Shown here: in pieces, positions 1 to 13,900 of the stretch
Position numbering within the stretch: the stretch's first letter is position 1
Layout of the letters: every line of letters starts with the position of its first letter
NCBI GenBank assembly: GCA_003427395.1
Contig: BFEA01000063.1
Coordinates: 3,927,991-3,960,087 of the forward strand
Direction: 5' to 3'
Length of the DNA: 32,097 nucleotides
Source: Chara braunii
Lineage: Eukaryota; Streptophyta; Charophyceae; Charales; Characeae
The notes under the pieces: generated by a model
Told to the model about the DNA's origin: nothing
Database searches by the model: none
What the model saw: only the letters and a program-made list of their open reading frames with translations
Position numbers and translations under genes: made by a program

Positions 1-210
1 CTGGTCTACATTGCATGCTGATGTAGCGCTGCCTCTGGTCTACATTGCATGCTGATGTGGCGCTGCCTCTGGTCTACATTGCATGCTGATGTGGCACTGC
101 CTCTAGTCTACATTGCTGATATGGCGCGTGCCATTGGTCTTCATCGATGATGTGGCATATGCTACCTGTCTTAATTGCTGTCGTGGCATTGTCCACGCTG
201 TCTACATGAG
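1..210. repeat. 34-bp minisatellite, running off the left edge
   Basis: Three near-identical 34-bp units start at 1, 35 and 69, each beginning CTGGTCTACATTGCATGCTG. A fourth starts at 103 and has lost the internal CATG. Beyond about 136 only degenerate echoes remain (GTCTTCAT, GTCTTAATTGCTG, GTCTACATGAG) up to about 210. The array begins at base 1, so its full length is unknown. Confidence 0.85.
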
Positions 211-1888
211 GTGATTGGTTGTGAGGAGGAGGGAGATCGGGATTTGTGGATGATTGGGATCGGGTACTCACATGAGGTTGACGTCGTTACTGTAGTCTGC
301 TGTGTCTTCATGGTCTTCACGAGATAAGAGTGCCACGTGGCACTATTGTGTGATCAGGATTATTATACTTGTTATCATATTCTGTTGTCGACGTGGAGAG
401 GGAAGAAGCCCAGAGAAGGAGTGGTGTTTGATGGGATTACTCTTGTGTGACCTTTAATCATCTCTTCCACCTTCTCCTCTGTCTATTCCCCCTCCGCTCT
501 CTTCGTCTAATGGTAATGAGATACCGTTTCAGAAATCAATTCACGATGATTGGAGAGTTTGTTGCAGATACTGAGACTACTGGTATTTGACGACTGATGA
601 GTATCTGCCAGACTGGGTTCATTACAGCTGGATCATCCAGAACTGAGCATTGATGCAGTGGTGGGCTTGAAATTTGAATATTCTCCATGGGACTTCACTT
701 TGATCCCAACTCACTCATTCCATTCATTCGTCAAGATGATAAAGTGATACTCAGTCAGGGAGAGAGCTCATGAACTCTATTCCTGGCCGGTGCAGCTTTG
801 ACAAACGAGTGTATGACTTTAGCCTCGAACCAAATCGGTGATTTGAACCCGCTTTCTTCCCAGTGAGACACCTTCCGGAAGAACCATGATTTCATAGGTT
901 TGGTTCAACAAGACCAGTTGAGCTTTGACTAATGAGCGTACGATAGTAACCTTGAACTGGTCCACAAAGCCCGACACACAACTAACCATGGTGCACCTGA
1001 TATCACAAGAGCGGGAGATAAAGAACAGGACGGGAACAAGAAACACACGAGAAGCATCCACTCTCTTGGGTAACGTGAAGCAATCACAGGAAGGGTGTGG
1101 CATGCACGGCTCCCACATGGGCCCCTTTGAGGCCTGACATCGGACAGGGAGCTTGGGGTATAGGGGTTCAGGGGTATTTGTTCCGTTTCTTTGGGTCATC
1201 TGCATTGTTCAAGGGTTCATTTTGTTGAGTTCTCAGTTGTTTGTCTGTTCACAGTCTTTTGTCGTTATCTGGATACGCCGTTTCAGCAGTTCTGTTCGTT
1301 TGTCTGATTCAGGAGTTCCGGTCCGATTGTGTTGTTCCAGCATTCTAGGCCAGTTCATGCCCAGAGGCCGTGTAAGGCCAGGCGGTGGGCGCATTTTTCT
1401 TTAGGCTGGACCTCGTTTTGGTCCAGCCCACATTTTCATCCCTTGTAGAGGACAGGATGCCTGGGCATCCGGTAGGGACCCAGGCAGGGTGACGTAGGCC
1501 AGGTTCACGACTACTATAGGATTTGGGCCTGCATCCTGAACCGCCGATCGGCATTCCGATAAGACGATCAAGGATGCAGACCACAGCTGCATCCAGTAGG
1601 CCCAGCACTATATTTCGCTGGGGCGCCCACAATCTGGAGGCAGCATTCAGAGTTTGAGACACAATGATGCTGGAGCAGCGCGGCATCTGTAGAGGAGCTA
1701 GGCTAGAGCTAGGAGATAGGAGGTTAGAGGGCGGAGGCCAGGGATGTGAGGGACTTACCTGATCGACTTACCTGGGTGTCATCGCTGCAGTTCGCCTCCA
1801 GGGCGCTTCCACCTGCATCACAACTTCAAGGCAACACCTTTGCGCTAGTTAGTATCTGTCTCCGTGATACAGAGAGAGAGCGAGAGGA
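211..1888. other. Intergenic stretch, no gene seen
   Basis: Short open frames occur on both strands but none has a recognisable domain, credible composition or splice context. The only internal structure noticed is a weak direct repeat: the segments at about 791-831 and 921-959 share AGCTTTGAC, then GAG, GTA and GAAC in the same spacing, about 130 bp apart. Confidence 0.6.
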
Positions 1889-1922
1889 TTCTTCTTCTTC
1901 TTCTTCTTCTTCTTCTTCTTCT
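1889..1922. repeat. (CTT)n microsatellite
   Basis: About eleven uninterrupted CTT/TTC units, preceded by a short GA-rich run (1870-1887) and followed by a pyrimidine-rich tract to about 2000. Open frames across it give poly-Ser or poly-Leu, which reflects the repeat rather than a gene. Confidence 0.95.
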
Positions 1923-2273
1923 CTTGTGCTCCTTCCCTCCATCTCCATTCCTCTTCTTCTTCATCTTCCTCCAATGCTTCTTCTTCTTCTACGAGGGAGA
2001 GACTCAGACATTGTACTCGGACAGAGACATTGGGGATTATTGTTAGAGACTATACATTCGCAAGGGTTACTTGAGTCGATGTGTCCTCTTCTTCTTCCCC
2101 TTCATCTCTTCCTCATCCCCTTCGTCCATGGAAGAATGAGTTCGAGCCCGGTGACCCGCTTTTATGTGCATTGTCACCCCGCCATTCCCACATTGTGTGA
2201 TGATGGATGTATGCAGTCAGCCCTGAGTCGTGATGACTCAGACCTGTGTATTTCAGTCTTCTGGTGCATTGTT

Positions 2274-2429
2274 ATTGCTCTTTCTCCTTTGGTCGGTTCT
2301 TGGGTTCTGCGCCATGCCTTTCTGATGTTGTCGGCAGGTGACGAAGGGTGTATTGCTCTTTCTCCTTTGGTCAGTTCTTGGGTTCTGCGCCATGCCTTTC
2401 TGATGTTGTCGGCATGCGACAAAGGGTGA
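2274..2429. repeat. 78-bp tandem duplication (two copies)
   Basis: Units 2274-2351 and 2352-2429 are nearly identical; both begin ATTGCTCTTTCTCCTTTGGT and differ at a few positions (for example GGTCGG against GGTCAG). The unit is 26 codons long, so any frame through it repeats in register. I see no independent evidence that the region is coding. Confidence 0.9.
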
Positions 2430-4169
2430 GGAGGCCAAGAGGAGGAATGATGAGAGAAAGGATGGGAGGAAAAACACTGGAGGACACAGAGTGGAAGAAG
2501 AGAGGTGTGGGGTGGAAGAATATGGAGGGGTCCGAGCGGGTGAAGAGGAAGATGGCCAGGAGGCAAAAGCAAGGTAGCAGAAGATGATGATGGCGAAGGA
2601 AGAGATGGGGGCAAGCACTTCGCTTCGTGAGGTGAGTGGGAAAACAGGATGATGGGATTGACTCTACAGAAGTTGGTGGAGTGGGTGGAGGAGGAGAGAG
2701 TGGTGACGATGGGGGGACTGGAGGAGGGGAGCATATCGTTCGGAGGGATTTAAGGAATGAAGCCCAATCCCTCGAGTCCAATTACTGATTGAGGTTTTGA
2801 TAAGAACTAACGATTGCATTTGCCATTTCGCAAACAGGCATCAAGCATCCATGCCAGATCCTAAAATACCCCATCCGTCCCCCCTAGTCTTCTTTTGTAA
2901 AAAGACAACCACCGATTCAAGGACTTGTTCCTCTCTGAGCTCTCCCATCAACTCCACTGCTTTTGACTCCTCTCCCTTGAGTTCCTTAGCTCAGTCACCA
3001 TAGCCGAAGTTCCCATACCCTAGCTCACCATAGACATCCCGCACCTGACAGGGTATCACTAGCTATGAGAGCCTTCTTGCATCCGCTTGGCCAGATTACC
3101 CTCTTCTTTGAGAGAGAGGATCAATCCACTCAAATGAGATCCACCACCAGTAAGTGATGCCATTCTTGGAGATCATCAACCTACTAATAGTGTAAGCTTC
3201 TACAGACCACCTCTCCAGAAGTGACAGGAGCCAGGCAAAGGATGTAATTTTCCAACTCTCAGCCCTCGACGTTCTCTAGATGGTTATCTGCCATGATCTC
3301 ATTGTTTCGTTTTCAGCAGAATCTGGCCGACAGAAACAGTACACATGCCATGCACAGAGACTGTGGCATCCATCATCCAGCAGTTTGCATGAAATCGCCA
3401 CCTTCCTTTCTTGATTCCTCCTCCTCCTCCCCCCTTCCCTCCCTCTCCCCTCCCCATTCCACTGGCATTGTGCTTGGCCACAGTGTCCACACACGCATAG
3501 ACCAACATGGGACCAAGTTAGGGGACCAGAGCCAACTTCAAGAAAACGGGGATCAACAGCGCCACCTCCTCAAGTTCTTAATTATTTCCCTGCAAAACTT
3601 TCTCTTCCGCGCTGACATTCCTAAGTCTCCTCAAAATGGAGTGCACACCTTTGCCTTGGAGCACGATCCTCACCTGAATACACTCAGCTCACGCAGCATG
3701 TCTCCCTCATCTCTCAATTCTGCTGCAGTCTCCCGATCGGCATCTACTATCTGCTATGCTGCATGAGCTAGGAGCGCAGCGAGCCAAGTATCCCCTCTAG
3801 TATGGTTGTGTAGGCAGGCATAGTCAGTGTGACATAAGCTCCGTTGGTCAATCAAAACGTTTTATGCGGTCACTGCATTGAAGCGTGGACCATCCCAGAC
3901 AAATATGCATCTGAGGACAGAGTCCGTCAAATTCTATTCCATTCCATAATAACCCCTCATTCACGTCCAAAGAATGTGAATAATCGACAAACTGGAATTC
4001 CCCACGTAGCAAGATCGAGATCTCTTTCTGTCTCAGACAGTACCTGGTCATACCAGTGCAAAGGATATCTACCCGATAGGGAAGAAGTCCGAAGAACGCC
4101 TGAGTGATTCTGCTTAGATCACAACAACACAGACACAGGCACAAAATGGAAGGATAGGGAGGAAGGTAT

Positions 4170-4173
<4 letters not shown>
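2430..4173. other. Intergenic stretch, no gene seen
   Basis: The segment contains a purine-rich stretch (2430-2760) and pyrimidine-rich patches (around 3415-3460). The open frames here are low-complexity Ser/Pro or Arg/Gly translations without domain character. No repeat or RNA gene was recognised. Confidence 0.55.

Positions 4174-4259
<86 letters not shown>
4174..4259. repeat. (GA)n microsatellite
   Basis: An uninterrupted run of about 43 GA units. Both strands stay open through it, giving Glu-Arg or Ser-Leu dipeptide translations; these are artefacts of the repeat. Confidence 0.98.
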
Positions 4260-4262
<3 letters not shown>

Positions 4263-4979
4263 GAGGGAGGAGTTGTGGAGGTGGGGATCAAAAGTAAAGG
4301 AACACGATGAAATGAACACTACAGCTACGGCCCAGCAACAGCGTGGTATACCTAAATTTGAAAGCAGAACAAAGGGCAGTGTGACCAGGAACGCCAGGCC
4401 CGTTGACAATATAAGCCTGCTGCAGGCTAAGTATTGAATGCTGATGTTTGTCAGAAGTGTGACAGCGGATGGAAAGGTGGAAGTCGTCGTTGTGAACTAC
4501 CACTTGAAGAGACTTGTGACTTGAACTCCTGGTGAGGGAGAAGGATAGGGTACCTTATTCGCTCGAGGAGCAATGACAAAGAAGTTTAAAGAACATGCTG
4601 GTTCTTCAGGCTGAAAATAATACACACCATGAATTGGGGAGGCAAGAGATCAACTGAGAAGCTCATTGCTCTTCATGTTCAAGCCTGGCTTGTATCACCA
4701 AACTACTGCTGTTTGCTTCGCTGAGGTTTTGCTGAGTTCAGGCGGTGCTTGTCTCATCCACAAAACGCACCCGGCATGAAATGATCCAAACCGAAAAGTA
4801 GGAGAAGGCCTGGGATATTGGACACCTGGCAGCAGGATTGTTTGATTCCGGCAGAGTGGGTGTGTTCAGCTCAGTCAGAAAATGAGAATCATGGCAGTCA
4901 GCAGGAGGGAACAACAGGTGGGGAGGCTGGTGTGATCAAGCTGACGAGGGCAGGCGAACATGATTTTTGCATCCAATGG
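4260..4979. other. Region downstream of the large gene
   Basis: On the minus strand this is the 3' flank of the large gene, whose stop codon is at 4980-4982. I see no clear AATAAA-type polyadenylation signal and no further coding sequence. A 3' exon spliced to this gene cannot be excluded. Confidence 0.5.
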
Positions 4980-7900
4980 CTACTGCGCGGCTGGTTGTGG
5001 GGCAAGGGACTGGCCCAGGGAGGTGGAGTTGAAGATTGGCTCAATAAGAGATGGCCCAAGGGCGATGGAAGAGGTGGCAGCAAGGATATTCAGAGGAGCA
5101 GGGGCAGGCTTAGCGGGTGCAGCAACCAGGGTGCCTGGTATGGCGGGAGGCTCATGAACAGACTGGACTGTAGCTGTAGAAGTGGATGAGGGGATGGAGG
5201 ACGAAGGAGCTGGTGTGAGAATTTGAGAAGGAGAAGGTGATGAAGTGAGTGAGAGACGTGTAGAAGAGACAGGAGAGGGCGAAGGGGCAGGGGATGGAGT
5301 TGGGGAAGAACGGGGAGATCCCTCAGGAGAAAGGGGTATGAGAGAACCAGGTTGTCCTGGAGTGGTTGCATCCATAGGTTCGGGAGGAGGGAGGATCTGA
5401 ACAGGAGGTGGCATGGAAGGAGGAGGAGGAAGAAGCTGGAAGACATCAGTAGGGGCCGGAGGAGTGTCGATCCAGTCCCGAACATAGCACAATGCTACGT
5501 CATCAAGGAACTCGCCTTCCCGGTGACCGCCAAACATAGCGAGGAAATAAGTAGTTCTGTTGTCGGAAGACCTCCAGGAGAGCACGCCACCAGAGGAATC
5601 ATACCTCTTGACGGGTTGCCTGGTCCCGACAAGGTCCCACGTCACCTCTTCCCACCGCTTCTTCCGTACGTGAAAACGCCACATGTCATCCATCTCTGTC
5701 CTGAGACGAGGGCCACCCAACCCTCCAGCAATATACATCCAATCTTCTAGACCAAACGCTACATGAGCGAACCTACCTTGAGGTATCAGAGTGGGGAAGA
5801 CAATAGCATCAGCAATGGTGGGCGGGGTTCCTTGGCGAATACCGGCCTCCATGTAAAGATCAAACCTTGGGCCGACCTTCAACCAATCCGTGACTGAGAA
5901 GTTGAACCTCCAGACCTCATTGGAAGCTCGACCAAGCCCTCCTGGTGGCAAGCCAGTGGTGGCATCCTCTGGGGTGTAACCGCCGTAAAGGTACATCTCG
6001 TCATTGATCATAACAGCAGAATGGCCAAATCGAGGGCTAGGCCATCGAGCGCCAGTTGGTCCTGGTGTGATTCCAGCTCCAATCTGTTCCCATTTTCGAG
6101 TGGGGATATTAAAGCACCACATGTCTCCCAATGGTGCCGGGCTCCTCCCTCCAAAGATGCACATGCGCTTGCCCTGCACGACAGCAGAATGATCGTGCCT
6201 AGCTGGTGGAACTGGCCCTGCCACCGGAATGAAGGTCCAGTCTATCTTTTCCAGTGAGAATACCCATACATCACTATACTCATACGCACTCCTCTCCCCT
6301 CCGAAAATGTACATGTTGTCCTTGAACATGACAGCACTATGTCCTTGTCGAGCTGGGGGCTTTGTCGTCGGCATTAGTTTTGTCCACTTCATTGATGTAG
6401 GCGACCACATGATCCTCTGCTCTGCTTCTGGTTCAGACACAATAAGGGCCCTGTCCCAAGGAGTGGCAAAAATCGCATCCCAGTACCCATTCATCTCAGA
6501 CAGCATCTTATCCGTCCCAAAATGAATGAATATGTCCTTCAAGGCTGACGTGGCATTACGGTGCACGGACCTCTTTGCAAACTGGCCATCTACATACAGC
6601 TCAACAGAAAGATGGTCCCCATAGAAGGCAAAGGAGTGCCATGAGCCAGGAGAGCGATGGACGCGTGAGCTTGTCCATGGATAGTATGCCGAATAGTAGC
6701 CATATGAGGCAATCGTGTATAGCCCAAGGCCATTGAGCTCAGGAAGCATGACCTTGTCCACGTCAGGATCCGTACACCCATCAAAGTCCGGACTGATCCA
6801 GTGACCTCCTCCTTGGCATCCACCGTCAAAGAAGTATCCTTTGAGAACATAGGACCGCATGTTGTGAGGAAGAGAGATGAGGATGGAGCTTTTCTCACCC
6901 ATGTTTGCACCCGTCACCTTAAGGCTACGTCCACCATGGATGGAGACATCATCTGATGTCACGAAGCGATCAAAATTTGTGTCATTCGTAACAGTGACGC
7001 AAGGGCCAGGACCCCAGTTTCCAGTGTTAGGCAGAGGACGCTTTCGTCTGAACGCAGAGACCGGGGGCCCAGTATACTCGAAGTCTTCGAAAAAATCAAA
7101 GATTGTCGACGTTGATCGCGTTTGCCCCAGTGGGTTGCCATAGTAGATCCAAACGAAGGGTATGTTGAAAGGGATATGCAACCAGAACACGGTAGCATTG
7201 GAGCGGCACCCAGGGATAGGGTCCAGCCAGTACCGCAGATGCTGTCCCTCTGGACCAATAAACAACACATCCGCACAGTCCCATCGGACCTTACCTTGAC
7301 TGAACATCATGTTCGTGTCCAGCTTGATCTCGACATTCATCGGGTCATCAAAGACTGCACCCGAAATCTTCACTTTTGCCCTGTACGTCCACACACCTCC
7401 TCCCAACTCCGAGCTGTACGACTCATTCAACCCTGGGTTAAATAACCACGTCTCGTCCAGATAGGTCTTGTCTCGAGCTGTGCCGCCGAACACAATCAAC
7501 TGGTTGTCTTTGACAGCGGTGGAGTGCTCAAACCTTGGAGATGGGATGACGCTGGCAGGGGGAATAAGAGCGACGACTCGTGGCCCAGCTTGTGTCACAG
7601 TGACGGTCCCAGTCTCAATAACGAGGGTTTCATCCAACAACAGCTCGAGGGTGTGAACACCGCTGTCAAGGAAAGTTACCGAAAAAGTGTAATATCGGTC
7701 CCCTGCATCGAACTTGCTGGTCTTGGCTGGGGGTGTACATCGGACAGAAATCCTATCCAGATAGTGTTTTGTCGGCCCCCCCCAGATGGGGTTGAAATTC
7801 TCATCGTACGCAGCCACCTGCACAGTTACCGGCATCCCCACCTCAGCTGTCCAGGGTATCCCAGCGAATCGTGTGTTCGCGGATGGCGGCCCAGGCCTGA

Positions 7901-10900
7901 CAACAGCAACACCTGTGTAAACGGTTGCATTATCGATGGTCACCGTGAACTGATGGGCGCCCGTAAAGTTGACGAAGAAGTGGAGGAGGTGTGCATTCTG
8001 AAAGATGCCACATTCATTGTCAAAGCTTTCTCCTCCCCATTCAACTTGGAAATTGATTCGCCGAGGAGCACCGCCGACCTGAAGAGGGTAGCAAGCATAG
8101 GGGAGAGCGGTGGAGGACAAGGGAATGTTGCAGTCAAAGCGGGTGAGAGAGTACGTGCTCTCTACGCAGTCGAGGGCATTGACCTGGATGTCAAAAGGCA
8201 GTTCGCCGGCAGCGTTCTTCAAGCCGCATTCGTCAAAGGCCAGCACGGTGTAGAGCGCACGCTTTCCCGCTCTGACATTGCTGAAGTTCCATCCCCCAGG
8301 ATGAGGTGTGCCCGGAGCTCCCCCGCCTTCTAGCTCCATCCACCACAGCATTGGAACCTTGGATTGCAAAGAAGGGACGACAGCCTCTGGAACACTATCG
8401 TATGAGCTTTTGGAGACCCAAGACGGTGGACCTTGAGCCAGCACTGTCTGAGGAACGCCATTGGGCCGAGAGCACGACGCCATCACCGCAAGTGTCACTG
8501 GGAGACCAGCCAAGGGACAAGGGTCGCCAAAAATGGAGGGTGATGCGCTGACCAGGCAAGTCTGATTTCCCAGGCATAGAGTCTCCACATACTGTGTAGT
8601 GTTTTCAGTCTTGCACTTCGGGTTGGCGAAGTAGGCACCGAGAGGGCCAATGTTGTGGCCCCAGTTAGCATACAGAATAGTCGTGATGGCAGTGGATGAC
8701 GGACACGTCAAGTTGAGTTCACCCCCTGAGTTGGCACGGCCTCCAACCAAGCCAAGGTAGCCATGGTTACCAGTGGGACTTGCATCAAAGACTCGGTTTG
8801 ACATCGACTTCTGGTTGAACATATAGTAGGCTACCAGTGCTGAGGAAGAGGGTGAGGTAGAATTGGCACCACTGCCTGTTGGCGTAGCATCTGGCACAAA
8901 TGGACAGAAACCATCATATCCTGGCTTGGCCAGATTTTCCAAGATTTTGCTGCGGTCAGTGGCAAATACTTTCATCCTGGCCAAGCTCCCTTGAAAGTTC
9001 TCCCCTACTCTAACCAGCTGTCGATTGCCTCGAGGATATTGTGGCAGACCAGGATAGCTTCCAGTCACTACGGGCACATTGTCCACCTCCACTTGCATGA
9101 CAGTCCCATTGTACCAGCCCACCACATTTACCCAGGTCCTGTATTGGATTCTTGTCCTTCCAGTTGCCACACGGAACTGATCCGATCCAATGTACACTCC
9201 CATCTCTAACTGATAGCTATTCGGAATTCCAAGGAAGCTGATGGCAAGCCAATACCCCTTGTCAGTTCGATCTGATTTCTTGCTAAATATGTACTCCCTA
9301 TGCCCAGCACCAATAACTGCACCCGCTAATTTGCGTAAGGGCCTCTGCTCCAAGTCCCTTGGAGGCCCTAGCCGAGGGGTAAAGGGGGGGCTGTCTGCAG
9401 GGGCTGGTGATGGGCTGGGTGACAACAGTGGTACTTCCGCCAGTGCCTCTGGTGAAGGGGGAGTTGTTGTGTTATCAGGTGGTGAAGGTGGTGAAGGGGG
9501 ACTCTCAGGTGGTGAAGGAGGAGATGGAGGAGAAGGAAACATAGGTGGAGGCGGAAGAGATGTCTCGATATCCCGCCACAACCATGTTTGGATGGTGAAT
9601 GGTCCCTTGAAATCCAGTTGGTCGTTGTCCGGAAATGACACAAATGGTCCTCCCCTTTCCAGAACTAGGGTTCCATCCACATCCTCAGCCGCTGCCCTTG
9701 AAAACAGGGGAGATGCCCCGACAGCAGCTGTGTTCTTAGAGCCAAGTGTCGACCAAGGTGGAGAACGCAAACCGGAACCTGAAGTCAAACCGGAAATAGA
9801 GACAATCGATGCAATGGATGACAAGGCAGAGCTGGGCTTAACCTCGAGGCAGTAGCGACATATCTCGCTTCCAACCAGAATCCTGCGCTTTGATGCTTCT
9901 TGCAGGAGCCGTCTCCTGCCGGGTTGGTCCTCTTCAGGTGGCGATGGGGGTGCCGGAGGAGGTAGTGGTGCTGGTGGAGGAGGTGCTGGCGGTGGGGGCA
10001 GACTGCTCCCCTCGCAAATTGACCTGTTGCACAGGGTGCCCATCATCCGGTACTTGCCAGGAAGGACGGGTACGAACTCTACTCTGTATGTGCCATCTCC
10101 TGCATCATTCACCGGAACTTTTGATGTGTACATTCCTTCGAACCACACATTCCATTCAGTTTCATTCCCGGACTTACGAACATTGCCATATTTATCGACA
10201 GTGACAAGGGTGAGGTTGGCTGCATTGCCAACAATGACATCCTTGGTGTTCTCTTCATACACAGCATATGTCATTTCGAGAGCGGTGTTGAATGCTGAAA
10301 CCTCCACAACCGTCTGGTTAATCACCACACCGTTCAACAAAATGTTGACAGTGTAAGGCCCACTGAGGGTCTTATTGAACATGAGAGTGTAAGACCCGTC
10401 CCCGTGGTCCCTTAAGCCGTTGTTTGCAAAGGTGAGGCCGGTTTGTTCCCGATGGGGAGGAGGGCCCTCCACCAAGACCTCAAAGTTCTCACCGCCAAGC
10501 TTTCTGCCCAAACCACAAGCTCCCTGGGAGGTGAAGGTCAAGTAAATGATTTCGCCAGCGATTGCCAGCTGGAGGGCTCTGCCCGCAACATCTACCTTTG
10601 TTGTCTGCCGTTCATACCCGATGCACTGAGATGGGACCCACATGCCCATCCCGAGATTGGGTGCTGGAACAAGCATGGCCGCTGAGAAAATCCCAGCCCC
10701 GCTCTTATCGTGGAGATACATTCCAAGGCCTTCTCCCATTGGAAGATCGTATACGACATTCATCAGGGGTGTGCGGGTCATGCATTGAGAGTCCAGCCTC
10801 ACCAGCTCGAGGTCACCCTCTCGTATGGGGGTATCATACAGTCTGAGGCCATACAGCTGACCATGGAGGAAACTCATTGGACGGCCGAGCACTCCTGAAC

Positions 10901-13900
10901 TCGCACCAATCAGCAATGCATACGTCATGCGAGAGGGTGGGAACAGCACAGAGTCATACAACACCGTGTCCTGAAGCATCCCATCGAGAAACAAATACCA
11001 TGCAGAGCCATTGTACGAAGCTGCCACATGGTGCCATTTGCCAGGCGTAATATTTGCTTTCTGACTAGCAATGCTCCGGTACGCCACGGGCTTGTCCATG
11101 CTCGACACATTGCAGGCTGGAGAGGTCCCCACATAAACAGACGCGACAAGCATACCATTATGGACCCCCAGGCTGAAGGAATTCATGCCTCCGCTTGCAT
11201 CTCCCTTACTCGCTGGAGGTATTAGCTTGCTGAAGACAGATTGAAATCCCCCAGCGTCATAAGCATACAACCATGCGGTGACAACCAATGGACCAACACC
11301 AGAGCGCAGGTGACCACTCGGAACCAACTCGGACGGCAGCTCACCCCTGTTTGTCTCCCACCAAAGATGCAGGTCAACATCTCCCGTGTCATGGGTGTAA
11401 TAAATTTCCAATGCATGCCATGTGTTGCCCCTGAGAAAGATGGAGCCAGTGAAGTTTGCCGGGCCAGACAACGTGCGAGCATCAATTACAGTTGCATTAT
11501 CCACCAGCAAGAGGATGCCGCCATCAGAGTAGACAGTGAAGTTGTAGATGTCACTAAACCTGGCTGTCTGGAGATACCCAGTCAAATGACATGACCAGTC
11601 ATCTATCTGTAGAGGGAAAGGGGGAGGACCTATGGCAGTCCAATTGAAATCAACTTGAGGGGTGATAATGTCACCGTAGCTCCCAAAAGGATCATAGAAA
11701 CGGGCAAGCAGGCCAGCAGGGCCAACTGGGACTGCAGCGTTATCACTGGCTAGGGGCCGAGAAACAGCATGTGTTCCATTGACAAACTCAACAGCGTAGT
11801 CATCATTCAAAAACCAATAGGCAGACTCTTCCCAGCTGATTGTCCGGTTGTAAATCCTTACCCCATCAATCATCCCTCGGAATCCGTCACCACCAATGAT
11901 GCCTTCTTCAAGAATCCGGCGAAGGGGAGGCTCATAGGCGCTTGCGTTAGCAACAAGCCGCCCATTCACAAACAGGGTTCCATCCAAGTTAAGAACAGCA
12001 AGTTTCCAAGCATTTGTGACAAAGTTGTGGTCGCCACCTCGCCTGGTATCTTCAATCAGGTAGCCCACACATGACACATATGGAGGAACAGGTGAGTCCT
12101 CAACGTAGATCCAGGCAGCAACAGCTGTCCAATCTCGCCTATCATTTGAAGGAAGAACAATCTCCCCCCCATTCCCCCACAGTTCGCCTCCCACGTCGAA
12201 GCGATATGCCTCCCTAGCCAAACCGCAGCGATTGGAGTCCAGCTTGACTATACCCTTGATACGCCCTGGCTCAGGAATGGGTTCATTGACCCAGACGGCC
12301 CAACCATCTGGACCATCAGATAACGGATACCATGCCACCAATCCGAAGGCAGCGTCTTGAAGTGTCGGCAGGAAATCATATTCCATGGCCCCCAGTCCCC
12401 CCGAGCTGCAGCCATGTATCATGTCCTCAGGAGCATCCGCATCCCCATGCATCGCGAACACTTTGTATGTTCCGGCACTCGTTACATTTGGCAGGTTGAC
12501 TGTCAAGTTGGTATGATCCCTCCATATCACCTTTGGAGCCTTTGCCATAGTACCATTCTTCTCGGCGTAGACGTTGACCTTGCGACCAGGAGAGAAGTTG
12601 ATTCCCGTAATGGTGACATTCATCATTCCGGACATGGGGCCCTGAAGCGGCTTGTGCACCCTGCTGGCATCTGTACCCTGTTGGATACCCAGAATTGTGG
12701 GTGCAAACCAAGGAGCACCCGTGTGAGCATAGGTGGTGTGGACCGTCAAGAGACCAGCCCCAGGTGTAGTGACCTGACTGTCAAAGGTGAGATCAGCAGG
12801 ACTCCAGATGGACGTTGTGGACTGCGGGAGCTCGGCAAATGCCCAGGGATCAGCAGAGTCGACCACCTTAGTCGGATCAGGACCATCACGATTGAATCGG
12901 TAATAGACAACCAGCCATGGATCGGGGTCTGTTTCAGGAAGAACCTCCGTCAGGCAGTATTTGGTCAGGACTTCATCAGAGCTTAATGCTCTGGAATAGC
13001 CACGAAACTCATCCACCATCCCAGCAAAGTACTCTCTTGGCACATCCATGTAGTCCAGGTCCATTCCGATGATAAGCCTGCCTAGGCCGCTGGCATCCGG
13101 ACGAGACTTGGTAGCAAATGAGACCATTGGACGTCCATCCAAGTAGATGTAACCGTTGTTCTCTTCATCGACAGTTACCACGACGAAATACCATCTTCGA
13201 GCTGCCAGATCAAGAGGTTCCCCATCCTCATCACGTACGACCACATCATGTATGAAGTCATCATAATAATAGAAATGGCCGGTCGCCATGTTCCCATGCC
13301 ACTGCAAGACTGCGCGATTGGGCTCAGATCCAGAGCTGCCAAAGCTGACGATAGCTCTGACACCCTCCTGGATCTCGGGATAGACCCAGATGGAGAAAGA
13401 GTACGCATTTCTGGTGAACTTTGCACTGGCATAGCGGCTGAGAACAAAGTCCTTTCCCATCCACCGGTTGGAGCAATCAAGGGCAACAGAGAGCCACTTG
13501 GGCATGGAGGGGCATGGGTCGACTCCTCCCAGCATGGCCGCATCGACATAGATAGAGCAGTTGGACCGACCCAAGCAATCAGCAGACAATGCCGCTTCAA
13601 CAGCTGCCGCTGCTGAGCAATTAGTGTTAACCTGGAAGGCAGTGTAGTTGCAGCCAGATGACGCCAACAGATCACCACTGTCGGATACCATCGATACAGC
13701 AGACTCGTCATCTTCGTTGCCACATGTCGGAGGCTTATACTCAGGCGGATGGAGACACCGGCCATCAGGCTGCCCATAGTCAGCAAAGAGTACAGTCTCA
13801 ATCCGCAACCCAGGATCGCAGACCAATGACAACACCCCACCGTCATCCACAGACCCAGCGAATCGGACAGCCTGGGTGGACAGGTTGCCCTGGAGCACAA

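Noticed and set aside
1746-2429. 227-residue plus-strand frame with poly-Ser
   Set aside because: It consists of a CTT microsatellite, a Leu/Pro-rich pyrimidine tract and a duplicated segment; no domain or splice evidence.
5090-5485. Second gene overlapping the 3' end of the giant gene
   Set aside because: The Leu/Pro-rich frame is a shifted reading of the Pro/Ser-rich tail on the same strand.
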